Shown: positions 37,185-46,752, counted from the stretch's first letter. The stretch: 64,000 nt of DNA from Marinobacterium mangrovicola (GCF_004339595.1 NZ_SMFU01000009.1:248001-312000), one strand, 5' to 3'. Notes: generated from the letters alone by a model not told the origin. Made by a program: numbers and translations.

Positions 37185-37985
37185 CTACTGCATCTCCCGC
37201 AGGGCTCGCTTGGCAGACACGTGTCCCTGACCCGCCGCCTGTTTCAGCCAGCGTTTGGCCTTGTCACCGTCTTTGGACATACCGGCTCCGGTCATTAGCA
37301 TCACGCCAAGCGCATACTGGGAACTGGCATCGCCAAGCTCCGCAGCCTGGAGAAACAGCTCCGCAGCACGATTAAGATCCTTCTCTACATGCACGCCGGA
37401 CTCATAGATCCACGCCAGACGATTGATCGCCGCCGGATCGCCCTGCTGTGCCAGCTGTGTCAGTAACTCTACCGCCTGGCGGGATTCGCCATCGAGCAGC
37501 AGCGCCTCCGCTTTCTGCATTCCATCACCGGTTGTCGAATTGTCGGTCATTCCCTGAAGCAACTTTGCCGCGTCGGCATCTCCGTCCAATGCCGCTCTGG
37601 AAAGCCAGTAACGCGCCTCATCAATATCAGTCGCCATACGTGGATCTCGCAGATAAAGGAGCCCCAGTCGGTAGGAGGCTGAGCGACTTCCCGCCAGTGC
37701 AGCTTCCCGGTAATACGCCAGAGCCCGGTGTAAATCGGCCTCAACGCCCAGCCCATCGTCGTACAGGATGCCCAGATTAAATCGCGCCTCGGCCCGAGCG
37801 CTGCCATCGATGCTCAACCACATCTGCTGAGCAATTTCATAGTTCGCCATCTTGAACTCGGCATAGGCCTTGAACAGCTGAACCGTGGGCTGTGCCGCGT
37901 AGAAATCATCCGGCAGCTCGGTCACCTCAGCGGCCTGCGCGAGAGGCATGCAAAAAAGGGCCATTAACGGCCAGGTACGCAGCAC
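37185..37985 (-). CDS. Periplasmic Sel1-repeat protein
   Basis: 266 aa. Signal peptide MLRTWPLMALFCMPLAQA, then about five Sel1-like repeats (ARFNLGILYDDGLGVEADLH, YRLGLLYLRD, NRLAWIYESGVHVEKDLN, YALGVMLMTGAGMSKDGDKA). Such proteins scaffold protein complexes; the partner here is unknown. Monocistronic. Confidence 0.82.
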   Translation of the reverse strand: MLRTWPLMALFCMPLAQAAEVTELPDDFYAAQPTVQLFKAYAEFKMANYEIAQQMWLSIDGSARAEARFNLGILYDDGLGVEADLHRALAYYREAALAGSRSASYRLGLLYLRDPRMATDIDEARYWLSRAALDGDADAAKLLQGMTDNSTTGDGMQKAEALLLDGESRQAVELLTQLAQQGDPAAINRLAWIYESGVHVEKDLNRAAELFLQAAELGDASSQYALGVMLMTGAGMSKDGDKAKRWLKQAAGQGHVSAKRALREMQ

Positions 37986-38257
37986 GGCATCACTCCTTAT
38001 TATTTTTATTCTGTAGCGCGACGCCTTAACAAAGAGACTGATTCAAATAGCCATGCAAACAGTCCCAACGCAGCGTCAGGCAGCTGTACGTTTTCTCGCC
38101 AGCATAGGTCTAGCGGGACTGACCCACAGACACTTATTGAATTGAAGTCCGCCTGCGCCCGGGCGGCAATACCACCTTGGTATCCCCTCGCTCTGCAATG
38201 AATTGAGGAAATGACTCAAGTCTATAAAAACAACCAGTTTTTTGTCGGCTTTGAGTG

Positions 38258-38286
38258 TTGACAGGCAATGAGAAAAAGAGAATAAT
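38258..38286 (+). promoter_or_regulatory. Promoter of the tRNA cluster
   Basis: TTGACA (38258-38263), exactly 17 bp, AATAAT (38281-38286). Predicted transcript start is about 11 bp before the first tRNA. CG-rich discriminator follows (TCGCGCC), typical of stringently controlled stable RNA. Confidence 0.75.
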
Positions 38287-38303
38287 TCGCGCCTCTAAAG
38301 CGT

Positions 38304-38380
38304 GGCAATATAGCTCAGTTGGTTAGAGCATCGCATTCATAATGCGAGGGTCGCAGGTTCGAGTCCCGCTATTGCCACCA
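38304..38380 (+). tRNA. tRNA-Met (CAT), elongator type, copy 1
   Basis: 77 nt with CCA. Acceptor GGCAATA/TATTGCC, anticodon loop ATTCATAAT, T-loop GGTTCGAGTCC. The paired first base argues for elongator, not initiator; CAT could also be a lysidine-modified Ile tRNA. Confidence 0.93.
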
Positions 38381-38398
38381 TTTAGACTTTACATGTGT

Positions 38399-38473
38399 AG
38401 GGGTATCGCCAAGCGGTAAGGCAACGGGTTTTGATCCCGTCATGCGCAGGTTCGAATCCTGCTACCCCTGCCA
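38399..38473 (+). tRNA. tRNA-Gln (TTG)
   Basis: 75 nt with CCA; differs from the CTG isoacceptors only in the anticodon arm (loop TTTTGAT). Confidence 0.97.
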
Positions 38474-38486
38474 CGTTTTTGAGTGT

Positions 38487-38563
38487 GGCAATATAGCTCA
38501 GTTGGTTAGAGCATCGCATTCATAATGCGAGGGTCGCAGGTTCGAGTCCCGCTATTGCCACCA
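38487..38563 (+). tRNA. tRNA-Met (CAT), copy 2
   Basis: 77 nt, identical to the copy at 38304. Confidence 0.93.
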
Positions 38564-38581
38564 TTCAAAGATCTACATTGT

Positions 38582-38656
38582 AGGGGTATCGCCAAGCGGT
38601 AAGGCACTGGATTCTGATTCCAGCATGCGCAGGTTCGAATCCTGCTACCCCTGCCA
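38582..38656 (+). tRNA. tRNA-Gln (CTG), second copy
   Basis: 75 nt, identical to tRNA-Gln at 33532. A CTCCCTTTTT run follows and may help termination. Confidence 0.97.
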
Positions 38657-38802
38657 CCTCCCTTTTTAGCAGCTCCCGGTACATTCCACTACCTTCTGAT
38701 TTACTGCCCATTTACGTACTCTCGCGTATGTATTCATGCGCTGACAGTAGGGTTTACTCAGGCTAGTATGTAACCTCGCGTCTAATAATAGTCAGACAGG
38801 TT

Positions 38803-40917
38803 ATGAAAGCCCTATCAGAATCCAGCTACGCACTTCTCGACAAGCTATCCTCCGGATCGCAGCAGCACCGCTCCCTTAATCTGCTTTTCGTGGGTTTTCC
38901 GAGCGAAAAGGTCGACCCGTTGCTTTCTCTGATCCGCACCGGTCGCATGGCCCCAAGGGGGCGCCATGTAAATACGCGAGAGGAGCTTTCACAGGCCCTG
39001 AGCGAGCGCTCCTGGGATTTACTCCTCTGCACCAGCAGTAAGGATGACCCACACCTGCCTTATAACGTGGTGCATCAGTTAGCCCAGCATGACAGGGATA
39101 TCCCGGTTATCGAACTGAGTGAAGATCCCTCGCCTGCTGCCCAACTCCGTTCCTACAAGGATGGTATTCAGGCCCTGCTGCCGAACAATCCGGGTGAGCT
39201 GCTTCTGCACGTAATGCGCCACCTGATCAAAGAGCTGGATACCCGCCGGCGCCTGCGTCAGACGGAAGCGATGCTGGAAGTCGCCGAGCGCCATTATCAC
39301 CGGCAGGTATCAAGCTCATCGAGCGCCATCGGTTATCTGGGTGAAGAGGGTTTCATTTTCGCCAACGATAGCCTGGTTACCCTGCTCGGCTTTGACGACG
39401 AACGTCAGCTTCTGGCACATGCGTTGTCAGAACTGCTACCGCCGGCGGATCAGGAACTACTGAACGACCCACTCAGCCGCCTGTTCGAGAAGCATGAACC
39501 GGTGGATTGTACCCTGGATCTGTCCCTGCAGCGTGCCGATAACACCACAATCAGCGTCAGCGCCGAGCTCCAGACCAATCGCTATGAAGGACAGCTCTGC
39601 CTGACCCTGGCGGTGAAATCTGATTACGATCTGGAGCTGGCAATGGGCAAGCGTGAGGAAGATCCTCTGACCGGCCTGAAAAACGGCACCTACCTGACGC
39701 AGAAACTGGATGAGACGGCCCAGCGTGCACTGACCGGCGGCCACGACAGCCACCTGATTTACCTGCGCCTTAACCAGTACGCCCAGGTTACCGAGACCCA
39801 GGGACAGGAAGCGGGCGAAACCCTGCTTACGGCGATTGCAGAACGTCTGGCCAAAGCCTTCCCGGCCCCACACCTTCCCTGCCGACTCGAAGATGACAGC
39901 TTCGCTATTCTCTTTGCGCATTCGGATACCGAAGCAACCCAGACAATAGGCCGCAAACTCTGCCGCCAGGTCACCGATCTGCGCGTGCCTTTCGGTCAGA
40001 GCGCGGTCAGCAGCTCCGCCGCAGTGGGCATCGTCACTATCAACGACAATGCACCGCCGGCCAGCGAGCTGCTGAATCGCGCCCATATCGCGGTGAACTC
40101 GCTCGATGATGGCAAGGGTTGCGCCGTATACCGCAGCCCATCCAGCCTGCATCAGCACCAGGATGACGATGCGATCAAACGTATTCTCGATGCGATCTCA
40201 GACTGCCGCCTGAAAATGCTGTTCCAGCCTGTCGTCTCGCTGACCGAAGAGAGCGAAGAGCACAACTACGAGGTACTGATCCGCCTGCTGGATGAGAATA
40301 ACGCCCCGCTGGCTCCCAACCTGTTCATGACTTCTGTGGAACAGAGCGATGTCATGGTGAAGATGGACCGCTGGGTCGTCGAGCGCTCGCTACAGATGCT
40401 CAAAGACGAGCTGGACAAGGGCTTCCGCAACCGCCTGTTTATCAACATCGCCGGCCGTTCTCTGCAGAGTAAATCGCTGCTCAGCTGGGTCGAGCACGTG
40501 ATCAGCGAACTGGATATTCCACCACAGCTGGTGGTGTTCCAGATCAGCGAAACCGACGCCGCCAGCGATATCGAACAGGCTCGCGTGTTCACCGAAAAGG
40601 TTCATACGCTGAAGTGCCAGATCTGTTTGAAACATTTTGGCAGCTCACCCAACTCCCACCGGGTATTCGCCAGCATCCACGCCGATTACATCAAACTGGA
40701 TGCGGCTTATGTTCAGGACCTGGAAAGCGGAGATATGAGCATCAAGGAGATGCAGGAGCAGCTGCAGCCAGTCACCGCAGAGAGCCGGATACTGATTGCA
40801 CCGATGGTGGAAAACAACAAGATTATCAGCAAGCTGTTCCGTTGCGGTATACAGCTGATTCAGGGCTACTACCTGCAGCCACCACGTGAGGCGATGGATT
40901 ACGATTACTTTGAGTAA
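38803..40917 (+). CDS. fimX: FimX-like degenerate GGDEF-EAL c-di-GMP effector
   Basis: 704 aa with FimX order: N-terminal receiver-like domain (about 22-130, phosphoacceptor not obvious), PAS (about 155-270), GGDEF-like (285-440) and EAL-like (455-700). The GGDEF motif is replaced by LEDDSF (about 362) and EAL by EVL (about 490), as in Pseudomonas FimX; DDFGTG is KHFGSS (about 610). It should therefore bind c-di-GMP through the EAL domain without making or degrading it, and steer type IV pilus assembly. No pilus genes are nearby. Confidence 0.85.
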   Translation: MKALSESSYALLDKLSSGSQQHRSLNLLFVGFPSEKVDPLLSLIRTGRMAPRGRHVNTREELSQALSERSWDLLLCTSSKDDPHLPYNVVHQLAQHDRDIPVIELSEDPSPAAQLRSYKDGIQALLPNNPGELLLHVMRHLIKELDTRRRLRQTEAMLEVAERHYHRQVSSSSSAIGYLGEEGFIFANDSLVTLLGFDDERQLLAHALSELLPPADQELLNDPLSRLFEKHEPVDCTLDLSLQRADNTTISVSAELQTNRYEGQLCLTLAVKSDYDLELAMGKREEDPLTGLKNGTYLTQKLDETAQRALTGGHDSHLIYLRLNQYAQVTETQGQEAGETLLTAIAERLAKAFPAPHLPCRLEDDSFAILFAHSDTEATQTIGRKLCRQVTDLRVPFGQSAVSSSAAVGIVTINDNAPPASELLNRAHIAVNSLDDGKGCAVYRSPSSLHQHQDDDAIKRILDAISDCRLKMLFQPVVSLTEESEEHNYEVLIRLLDENNAPLAPNLFMTSVEQSDVMVKMDRWVVERSLQMLKDELDKGFRNRLFINIAGRSLQSKSLLSWVEHVISELDIPPQLVVFQISETDAASDIEQARVFTEKVHTLKCQICLKHFGSSPNSHRVFASIHADYIKLDAAYVQDLESGDMSIKEMQEQLQPVTAESRILIAPMVENNKIISKLFRCGIQLIQGYYLQPPREAMDYDYFE

Positions 40918-40963
40918 TCGGGCTACAGGCGAGCGCGAACAACCGCTCGAATAACCACAAACT

Positions 40964-40995
40964 AAAAGGCCGGCTCAGATAGCCGGCCTTTTATT
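40964..40995 (+). terminator. Intrinsic terminator after fimX
   Basis: AAAAGGCCGGCT-CAGAT-AGCCGGCCTTTT, 12-bp stem including A/U flanks. Confidence 0.9.
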
Positions 40996-41084
40996 CTCGC
41001 TCCTTGGATATAAGCAGGGCTCGATGTCTCATGACTACCTGAGCGCAGCACTCTATCCCCTTTGGCACAGCCGAGCATCGCAGG

Positions 41085-41291
41085 CTGAAAGAGAAACAAG
41101 GGAAAGGCTGTTTGAGCCGCGAAGCGGCGACTGATTTTTCAAAAGAAAGCCTTTCCCGCTCTTTCAGATGAGAAGCACAGGGCAGTCGGCGTAGCCGACC
41201 AAGCCATAGGGCCGGTTTGGGATTGATAAGGTACCTTTCCCCCATACAGCAGCGCACAAGTACCTTATCTCGCCAGCAGGCGAAACCGGCC
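41085..41291. repeat. Palindromic non-coding element with three nested stem-loops
   Basis: Three adjacent inverted repeats. First: CTGAAAGAG/CTCTTTCAG (41085-41093, 41159-41167) enclosing GGGAAAGGCT/AGCCTTTCCC (41100-41109, 41148-41157) and GCCGC-GAA-GCGGC. Second: GTCGGC-GTA-GCCGAC (41185-41199). Third: GGCCGGTTT/AAACCGGCC (41210-41218, 41283-41291) enclosing GATAAGGTAC/GTACCTTATC (41225-41234, 41260-41269). It looks like a REP/MITE-like intergenic element or structured RNA. An 88-codon frame across it (minus) is not credible as a gene. Confidence 0.7.
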
Positions 41292-41352
41292 TCACAAAGA
41301 GCGTCGATGCGTCGTCATACCAGCAAGTTCTTTCAGTCGAAGAAAACTGGAA

Positions 41353-42570
41353 TCAAAGCGCCCTATCGCGATCCCGGAAGCCGATCAGATAGAGGATGCC
41401 ATCCAGGCCCAGCGTTGAAATCGCATTCTTGGCGCTACGGCGTACCAGCGGCTTGGCTCGGAACGCGATACCCAGGCCAGCGATCGACAGCATCGGCAGA
41501 TCGTTGGCGCCATCGCCCACAGCGATGGTCTGCTCCAGACGCACACCTTCCTTCTCGGCGATTTCACGCAGCAGTTGCGCCTTGCGCTCACCGTTTACGA
41601 TCTCACCAACCACCTCACCTGTGACCTTACCATCCTGGATATCCAGCTCGTTGGCGTGGATATAGTCAAAGCCCAGTTTCTGCTGCAGGTGACGGGCGAA
41701 ATAGGTAAAGCCGCCGGAGAGAATTGCGGTTTTGAAGCCCAGTGCACGCAGGTTAGAGACCAGCTCCTCGACACCCTCGGTCATCGGCAGGCGCTCAGCA
41801 ATCCGCTCCAAAACCTGGGCATCCAGGCCTTTCAGCAGCCCCACACGACGGCGGAAGCTCTCATTGAAATCGATTTCGCCACGCATGGCCGCTTCGGTTA
41901 TCTCGATCACCTGATCGCCAACACCGGCTTCTTTCGCCAGCTCGTCGATCACTTCCGCCTCAATCAGCGTGGAATCCATATCGAACACCACCAGGCGACG
42001 GTTACGGCGGTAGATATCATCCTTCTGGAAGGCGATATCCACATCCAGCTCGGAGGCGGCTTTCAAAAACGCTTCACGCAGCTCACCAGCATCAGCAGGC
42101 ATGCCACGCACCGAAAACTCGACGCAGGCGTTGGTCTTCGAGCTTCGATCCTCATCCAGACCAACACGGCCGGACAGACGGCTGATGTTATCGATATTAA
42201 GACCATGACAGGCTGCGATATCGGTCACCCGGGCAATATGGGTCGCGCTGATACGACGCGCCAGCAAGGTGATGATATGGCGAGTTTTACCCTGGCCTTC
42301 GACCCATTCGGAGTAGGCGGAGTCGCTGACCGGCTCAAAACGAACCTGCAGATTGAGTTCATGAGCCTTGAACAGGATATCGCGCAGTACCGGCGAAGAC
42401 TCAGCCTCATGCGGCACCTGTATCAGAATACCGAGGGACAGGGTGTTGTGGATAACCGCCTGGCCGATATCGAGAATACCGATCTGATAACGAGCCAGAA
42501 TCGCCGTCATCTCAGAGGTCACACCGGGTTTATCCTCACCCGACAGGGTGAGCAGAATAATTTCGTGCAT
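41353..42570 (-). CDS. serB: Phosphoserine phosphatase
   Basis: 405 aa. Two N-terminal ACT-type domains (about 1-85 and 95-180) and a HAD phosphatase domain with the nucleophile motif VFDMDSTLIEAE (Asp about 197), AILSGGFTYFARHL and VGDGANDLPMLSIAGLGIAF. Last step of serine synthesis. Long ACT-containing form as in Pseudomonas. Confidence 0.95.
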   Translation of the reverse strand: MHEIILLTLSGEDKPGVTSEMTAILARYQIGILDIGQAVIHNTLSLGILIQVPHEAESSPVLRDILFKAHELNLQVRFEPVSDSAYSEWVEGQGKTRHIITLLARRISATHIARVTDIAACHGLNIDNISRLSGRVGLDEDRSSKTNACVEFSVRGMPADAGELREAFLKAASELDVDIAFQKDDIYRRNRRLVVFDMDSTLIEAEVIDELAKEAGVGDQVIEITEAAMRGEIDFNESFRRRVGLLKGLDAQVLERIAERLPMTEGVEELVSNLRALGFKTAILSGGFTYFARHLQQKLGFDYIHANELDIQDGKVTGEVVGEIVNGERKAQLLREIAEKEGVRLEQTIAVGDGANDLPMLSIAGLGIAFRAKPLVRRSAKNAISTLGLDGILYLIGFRDRDRAL

Positions 42571-42716
42571 CGCGTATAGATCCGTCCGTCGCCGAACTCG
42601 TGAATAGGAGTGGGTCAGGATTATACCGTTTTTCGCGGCCCCTACCGAGTCGGGCTAGGAATCCAGTATAGTTTCCTAATGAGTTTCCCCATGCCCTGAG
42701 ACTGTGCCGTGATTCC

Positions 42717-44042
42717 GTGACCGAACAATTACTCGACCTGGCCCGAGAAAACCCGCTCCTCCTGCCACTGCTGGTAGGCCTGCTTTCCTTTGCCGAGAGT
42801 GTGGCCTTCATCGGCCTGCTGGTGCCGGGTGTAGCGATCCTCTTTGCCCTCAGCGCCCTATCGGGCAGCCTGGAAGCGGCTCTGCTGCCACTGCTTGCCG
42901 GCGGCGTGATCGGCGCCATTGCCGGTGATCAGCTCAGTTTTCTGCTCGGCCGCCATTTTGCTCCTCATCTTCAGCGGCGCTGGCCACTGAACCGCTACCC
43001 CGAGTGGCGTCAACGGGGAGAAAGCTTTTTCCTGCGTCGCGGTGGCGCCAGCATCGTCATCGGCCGCTTTATCGGGCCTGTACGACCGCTGATCCCGTTT
43101 ATCGCCGGCAGCTGCAAAATGCCATCGGCGCGCTTCACGCTGATCAATGGCTGCTCTGCCCTGGCCTGGTCACCGGCCTACCTGCTACCGGGCTATCTGA
43201 CCGGCCTGGGCTTCAAACACCTGCCACTGATCGAGGAACAGGGCACCTTCATTCTGGTGGCTATCATCAGTCTTATCATCGGCTTCCAGCAGATCCATGT
43301 GCGCATGCATCCCGGCGCCGGTCTCTGGCACTGGCTGGCCGAACGCCGCATCAACCCTCAGCTCACATCGATCCTGAGCCTGCTAGTCATCAGCACGGCT
43401 CTGTTTGGACTGAGCATCTGGGCGCAACTATCCGGTCGCTTTAGCGCGATCAATGAAGGGCTTTATACACTGCTTTACGGCATCGGTCAGAAGATCAGCC
43501 CCATCGCCCAGTTCATCACCCATGCCGGCGATCCACCACTGTTGATAGCTCTGCTTGCACTCGCCTCGTTAACCGGTCTGCTGATCTACCGCGAACGTCG
43601 CAGCATCTCATTGCTGTTCGCGGGTTTGAGCACAATCCTGGTCAATCATCTACTAAAAGAGAGTTTCAGGGTCGCCCGGCCTGAAGCCGGACAGGCGCTG
43701 CTGGACAGCTACAGCTTTCCCAGCGGTCACTCCAGCGGTGCCTGTGCCATCTACGCCATACTGGCGATCTGGCTGCTGCGCGGGCAAAGTCACAAAGCAC
43801 GCCATATCGGCTATATGCTCACTGCGGTGCTGATACTGATGATCGGCCTGTCACGAGCGTTTCTGGGAGTGCACTGGCCACTGGATATTATTGCGGGTTT
43901 AGCGGAGGGGCTGGCCATAGCGACGCTCTACCGTCTCTGGCTGCATCGCTATCCACCGACTCAGACACTGACGCTGACAAAGACCCTGCCGCTATTCCTG
44001 CTGCCGGTGCTGGTTTATGCCGGTGTGATGACTCTTTTCTAA
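42717..44042 (+). CDS. DedA-PAP2 fusion membrane protein
   Basis: 441 aa from GTG 42717. Residues 1-190 form a DedA/SNARE-associated domain (FAESVAFIGLLVPGVAILF; FFLRRGGASIVIGRFIGPVRPLIPFIAG). Residues 270-410 form a PAP2 phosphatase domain with all three motifs: KESFRVARP, PSGHSSG and SRAFLGVHWPLD. DedA proteins move undecaprenyl-phosphate or phospholipids across the membrane and PAP2 enzymes dephosphorylate the pyrophosphate, so the fusion could couple lipid-carrier recycling (inference). Divergent from serB. Confidence 0.88.
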   Translation: MTEQLLDLARENPLLLPLLVGLLSFAESVAFIGLLVPGVAILFALSALSGSLEAALLPLLAGGVIGAIAGDQLSFLLGRHFAPHLQRRWPLNRYPEWRQRGESFFLRRGGASIVIGRFIGPVRPLIPFIAGSCKMPSARFTLINGCSALAWSPAYLLPGYLTGLGFKHLPLIEEQGTFILVAIISLIIGFQQIHVRMHPGAGLWHWLAERRINPQLTSILSLLVISTALFGLSIWAQLSGRFSAINEGLYTLLYGIGQKISPIAQFITHAGDPPLLIALLALASLTGLLIYRERRSISLLFAGLSTILVNHLLKESFRVARPEAGQALLDSYSFPSGHSSGACAIYAILAIWLLRGQSHKARHIGYMLTAVLILMIGLSRAFLGVHWPLDIIAGLAEGLAIATLYRLWLHRYPPTQTLTLTKTLPLFLLPVLVYAGVMTLF

Positions 44043-44105
44043 TACTCGGATCTAAAGCTCTGTTCTGAAACCCGGGGTCAAGCTCAGTATCGAATCTGCA
44101 AAAGT

Positions 44106-44128
44106 AAGCCGGGCTTTCGCCCGGCTTT
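44106..44128. terminator. Bidirectional terminator between dedA-PAP2 and rnr
   Basis: AAGCCGGGC-TTTC-GCCCGGCTT, perfect 9-bp stem, followed by TATAA; lies between the convergent genes. Confidence 0.75.
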
Positions 44129-44169
44129 ATAACTTCAAGATTTAGGACTTAGAGCCGAGTTAACGAGCC

Positions 44170-46629
44170 TCAGGATTTACTGCGTCGAGCCCGCGGCGGG
44201 TGTTTGGGTTTGGTAGACGCCTTGCGCTTGGTTTTACGCGGCCCCTTATCATCAGAGACCCGAGCACGGGCTTTACCGTTACCGCCCTTGGAACCGCGCG
44301 AATCACGGCCATCACTGCGGCCATCAGGCCCCAACTTACCGGATGCCAGCAACTCACGTTTGCTCGGTTTTTTGGTCGGTGTAGAACCCGGCTGATCCGC
44401 CAGCTCAAAGTCGATCTTACGCTCATCCAGGTCGACACGAACCACCTTCACCTTCAGCGGATCGCCCAGCTTGAACACCTTACGGGTGCGCTCGCCGATC
44501 AGACGCTGCTTGGCGGCTTCGAAGTGGTAGTAATCGCTCGGCAGTGCGGTGATATGCACCAGACCCTCGACATAAAGGTCGGTCAGCTCGATAAACGCGC
44601 CAAAACCGGTGACGGCGGCGATAACGCCCTCGTACTCTTCACCGATCTGGCTCTGCATGTATTCACACTTCAGCCAGGCGACCACGTCACGGGTAGCATC
44701 ATCGGCACGACGCTCGGTCATGGAGCAGTGCTCACCCAGGGAGAGCATCTGTTCCATGCTGTAACCCAGCTGGAACGCAGGATTGGCTTTAAAGCCTTTG
44801 GGCCGCTCCACATGCTTGAGCTTCTTGTCGCTATGGATTGCGGCGCGAATTAGGCGATGCACCACCAGGTCCGGGTAGCGACGGATCGGCGAGGTGAAGT
44901 GGGTATAGGCATCATAAGCCAGACCGAAATGGCCATGATTATCCGGACTGTAGACCGCCTGCTGCATGGAGCGCAGCATCATGGTCTGGATGATGTGGCG
45001 ATCCGGACGGCTTTCGATAGTCTCGGACAGACGCAGGTAATCCTTCGGCTCCGGCTTTTCGCCACCGGGCAGGTTAAGACCCAGCTCGCTCAGGTAAGCA
45101 CGCAGGTTTTCCAGCTTCTGCTCTTTCGGGCCTTCGTGGATACGGTACAGCGCCGGTTTCTTCAGCTTGTCGAGGAAGCGCGCCGTGGCCACGTTGGCCA
45201 TCAGCATGCATTCTTCAATCAGCTTATGCGCATCGTTGCGGCGCACCGGAACCAGCTCTTCGATCTTGCGATCTTCGCTGAAGACGATGCGGGTTTCGGT
45301 GGTTTCGAAATCCATCGCACCACGCTCTTCACGGGCCTGGCGCAGCTTTTTATAGAGGCCATACAGCGCTTCCAGATCCGGCACCACTTCAGCGTATTCT
45401 TTACGCCACTGCGCGCCTTCGTCGCTGTCGGGCTCCTGCAGCATGGCGCCCACCTTGGTGTAGGTCAGGCGTGCCTTGGAGTTGATCAGGCCTTCGTAGA
45501 AGGTGAAGTCCGAGAGCTTACCGGCACGGGTAATGTTCATCTCGCAGACCATCGCCAGACGATCAACCTTCGGATTCAGCGAGCAGAGACCGTTGGAGAG
45601 CAGCTCCGGCAGCATCGGCACCACGTACTCTGGGAAGTAGACCGAGTTACCGCGATTGATCGCTTCCTGGTCCAGCGCAGAGTCCGGACGCACGTAGTAA
45701 GAAACGTCAGCAATAGCAACGCGCAGGCGCCAGCCACCAAAACGCTTCTTCTCGCAGTAGACCGCATCGTCAAAGTCGCGCGCGTCTTCGCCGTCGATGG
45801 TGACAAACGGGAGATCACGCAGGTCGACACGGTTGGTCTTGTCGGACTCACGCACTTCCGGCGTCAGTTCACCGATCTCCTGGTGAACCTGGTCCGGCCA
45901 TTCATTGGGGATATCGTGGCTGTGGATAGCCACCTGGATCTCCATACCCGCGGCCAGATGATCGCCGAGCACCTCGATAACGCGGCCACGCGCCGGCTGG
46001 CGGCGGGTGGGCTGCTGCATCAGTTCCACCACGACGAGCTGACCGGTTTCGTAGCTCAAGCCTGTGGAGGGATCGGGGATGACCATCACCTGGTTGGTGA
46101 TACGCTGGTTTTCCGGCACGATGCTGCCGAAGCCGTTTTCACCGTCAAACTTACCCACCAGCTTGCGGGTGTTGCGCTCGAGCACTTCAACGATCTTGCC
46201 TTCGCGGCGACCTTTGAAGTCGACACCGATCTCCTGCACCAGGGCGCGGTCGCCGTCGAACAGCTCACGCATGTTGCGCGGGCTCAAAAACAGGTCATCG
46301 CCGCCAGCATCGGGTTTGAGGAAGCCGAAGCCATCACGGTGGCCGATTACGCGGCCGGGGATCAAGTTCATCTTCTCGATCAGACCAAACTCACCCTTAC
46401 GGTTGGAGATCAGCTGACCATCGCGGCACATAGCGATCAGACGGCGACGCACCGCTTCGATGTCGTCCTCATTTTCGAGGCCAAGCTCGCGGCACAGATT
46501 GGGATGCTTGATGGGGGAGCCCCACTTCCGCAGGAATTCCAGCAGGAACTCGCGGCTCGGGACGGGGTTGTCGTACTTGCTTGCCTCTTCCTGGGCGTTG
46601 GGATCTTTATCTTTCCAGTTGTTACTCAT
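44170..46629 (-). CDS. rnr: Ribonuclease R
   Basis: 819 aa 3'-5' exoribonuclease. N-terminal helix-turn-helix and cold-shock domains, RNB catalytic core with VTIDGEDARDFDDAVYCEK (Asp cluster binding Mg), then S1 domain (YEGVIAAVTGFGAFIELTD) and a very basic Ser/Lys/Arg tail (last 60 residues). A 615-codon open frame on the opposite strand is a compositional shadow. The start ATG has GGAAAACGA upstream. Confidence 0.96.
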   Translation of the reverse strand: MSNNWKDKDPNAQEEASKYDNPVPSREFLLEFLRKWGSPIKHPNLCRELGLENEDDIEAVRRRLIAMCRDGQLISNRKGEFGLIEKMNLIPGRVIGHRDGFGFLKPDAGGDDLFLSPRNMRELFDGDRALVQEIGVDFKGRREGKIVEVLERNTRKLVGKFDGENGFGSIVPENQRITNQVMVIPDPSTGLSYETGQLVVVELMQQPTRRQPARGRVIEVLGDHLAAGMEIQVAIHSHDIPNEWPDQVHQEIGELTPEVRESDKTNRVDLRDLPFVTIDGEDARDFDDAVYCEKKRFGGWRLRVAIADVSYYVRPDSALDQEAINRGNSVYFPEYVVPMLPELLSNGLCSLNPKVDRLAMVCEMNITRAGKLSDFTFYEGLINSKARLTYTKVGAMLQEPDSDEGAQWRKEYAEVVPDLEALYGLYKKLRQAREERGAMDFETTETRIVFSEDRKIEELVPVRRNDAHKLIEECMLMANVATARFLDKLKKPALYRIHEGPKEQKLENLRAYLSELGLNLPGGEKPEPKDYLRLSETIESRPDRHIIQTMMLRSMQQAVYSPDNHGHFGLAYDAYTHFTSPIRRYPDLVVHRLIRAAIHSDKKLKHVERPKGFKANPAFQLGYSMEQMLSLGEHCSMTERRADDATRDVVAWLKCEYMQSQIGEEYEGVIAAVTGFGAFIELTDLYVEGLVHITALPSDYYHFEAAKQRLIGERTRKVFKLGDPLKVKVVRVDLDERKIDFELADQPGSTPTKKPSKRELLASGKLGPDGRSDGRDSRGSKGGNGKARARVSDDKGPRKTKRKASTKPKHPPRARRSKS

Positions 46630-46752
46630 TCGTTTTCCATTTGGGCCGCCCGCTTACGCCTCGTGCGCAAAAACCTTCAGGGCGGTGTATACATTTCGTA
46701 CTAGAATAGTCGTTCATAGCCCCTGCGCCTACACATGGGCGACGCGAAAAAC

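Noticed and set aside
38304-38656. Regular repeats suggesting a CRISPR array
   Set aside because: The repeated units fold as complete tRNAs with CCA ends; no cas genes.
40991-41257. 88-codon frame across the palindromic element
   Set aside because: Its sequence is dictated by inverted repeats; translation looks like a by-product of the repeat.
44857-46704. 615-codon open frame opposite rnr
   Set aside because: Antisense shadow of a confidently identified gene; low-complexity, His/Gln/Val-rich translation typical of the reverse frame of GC-rich genes.
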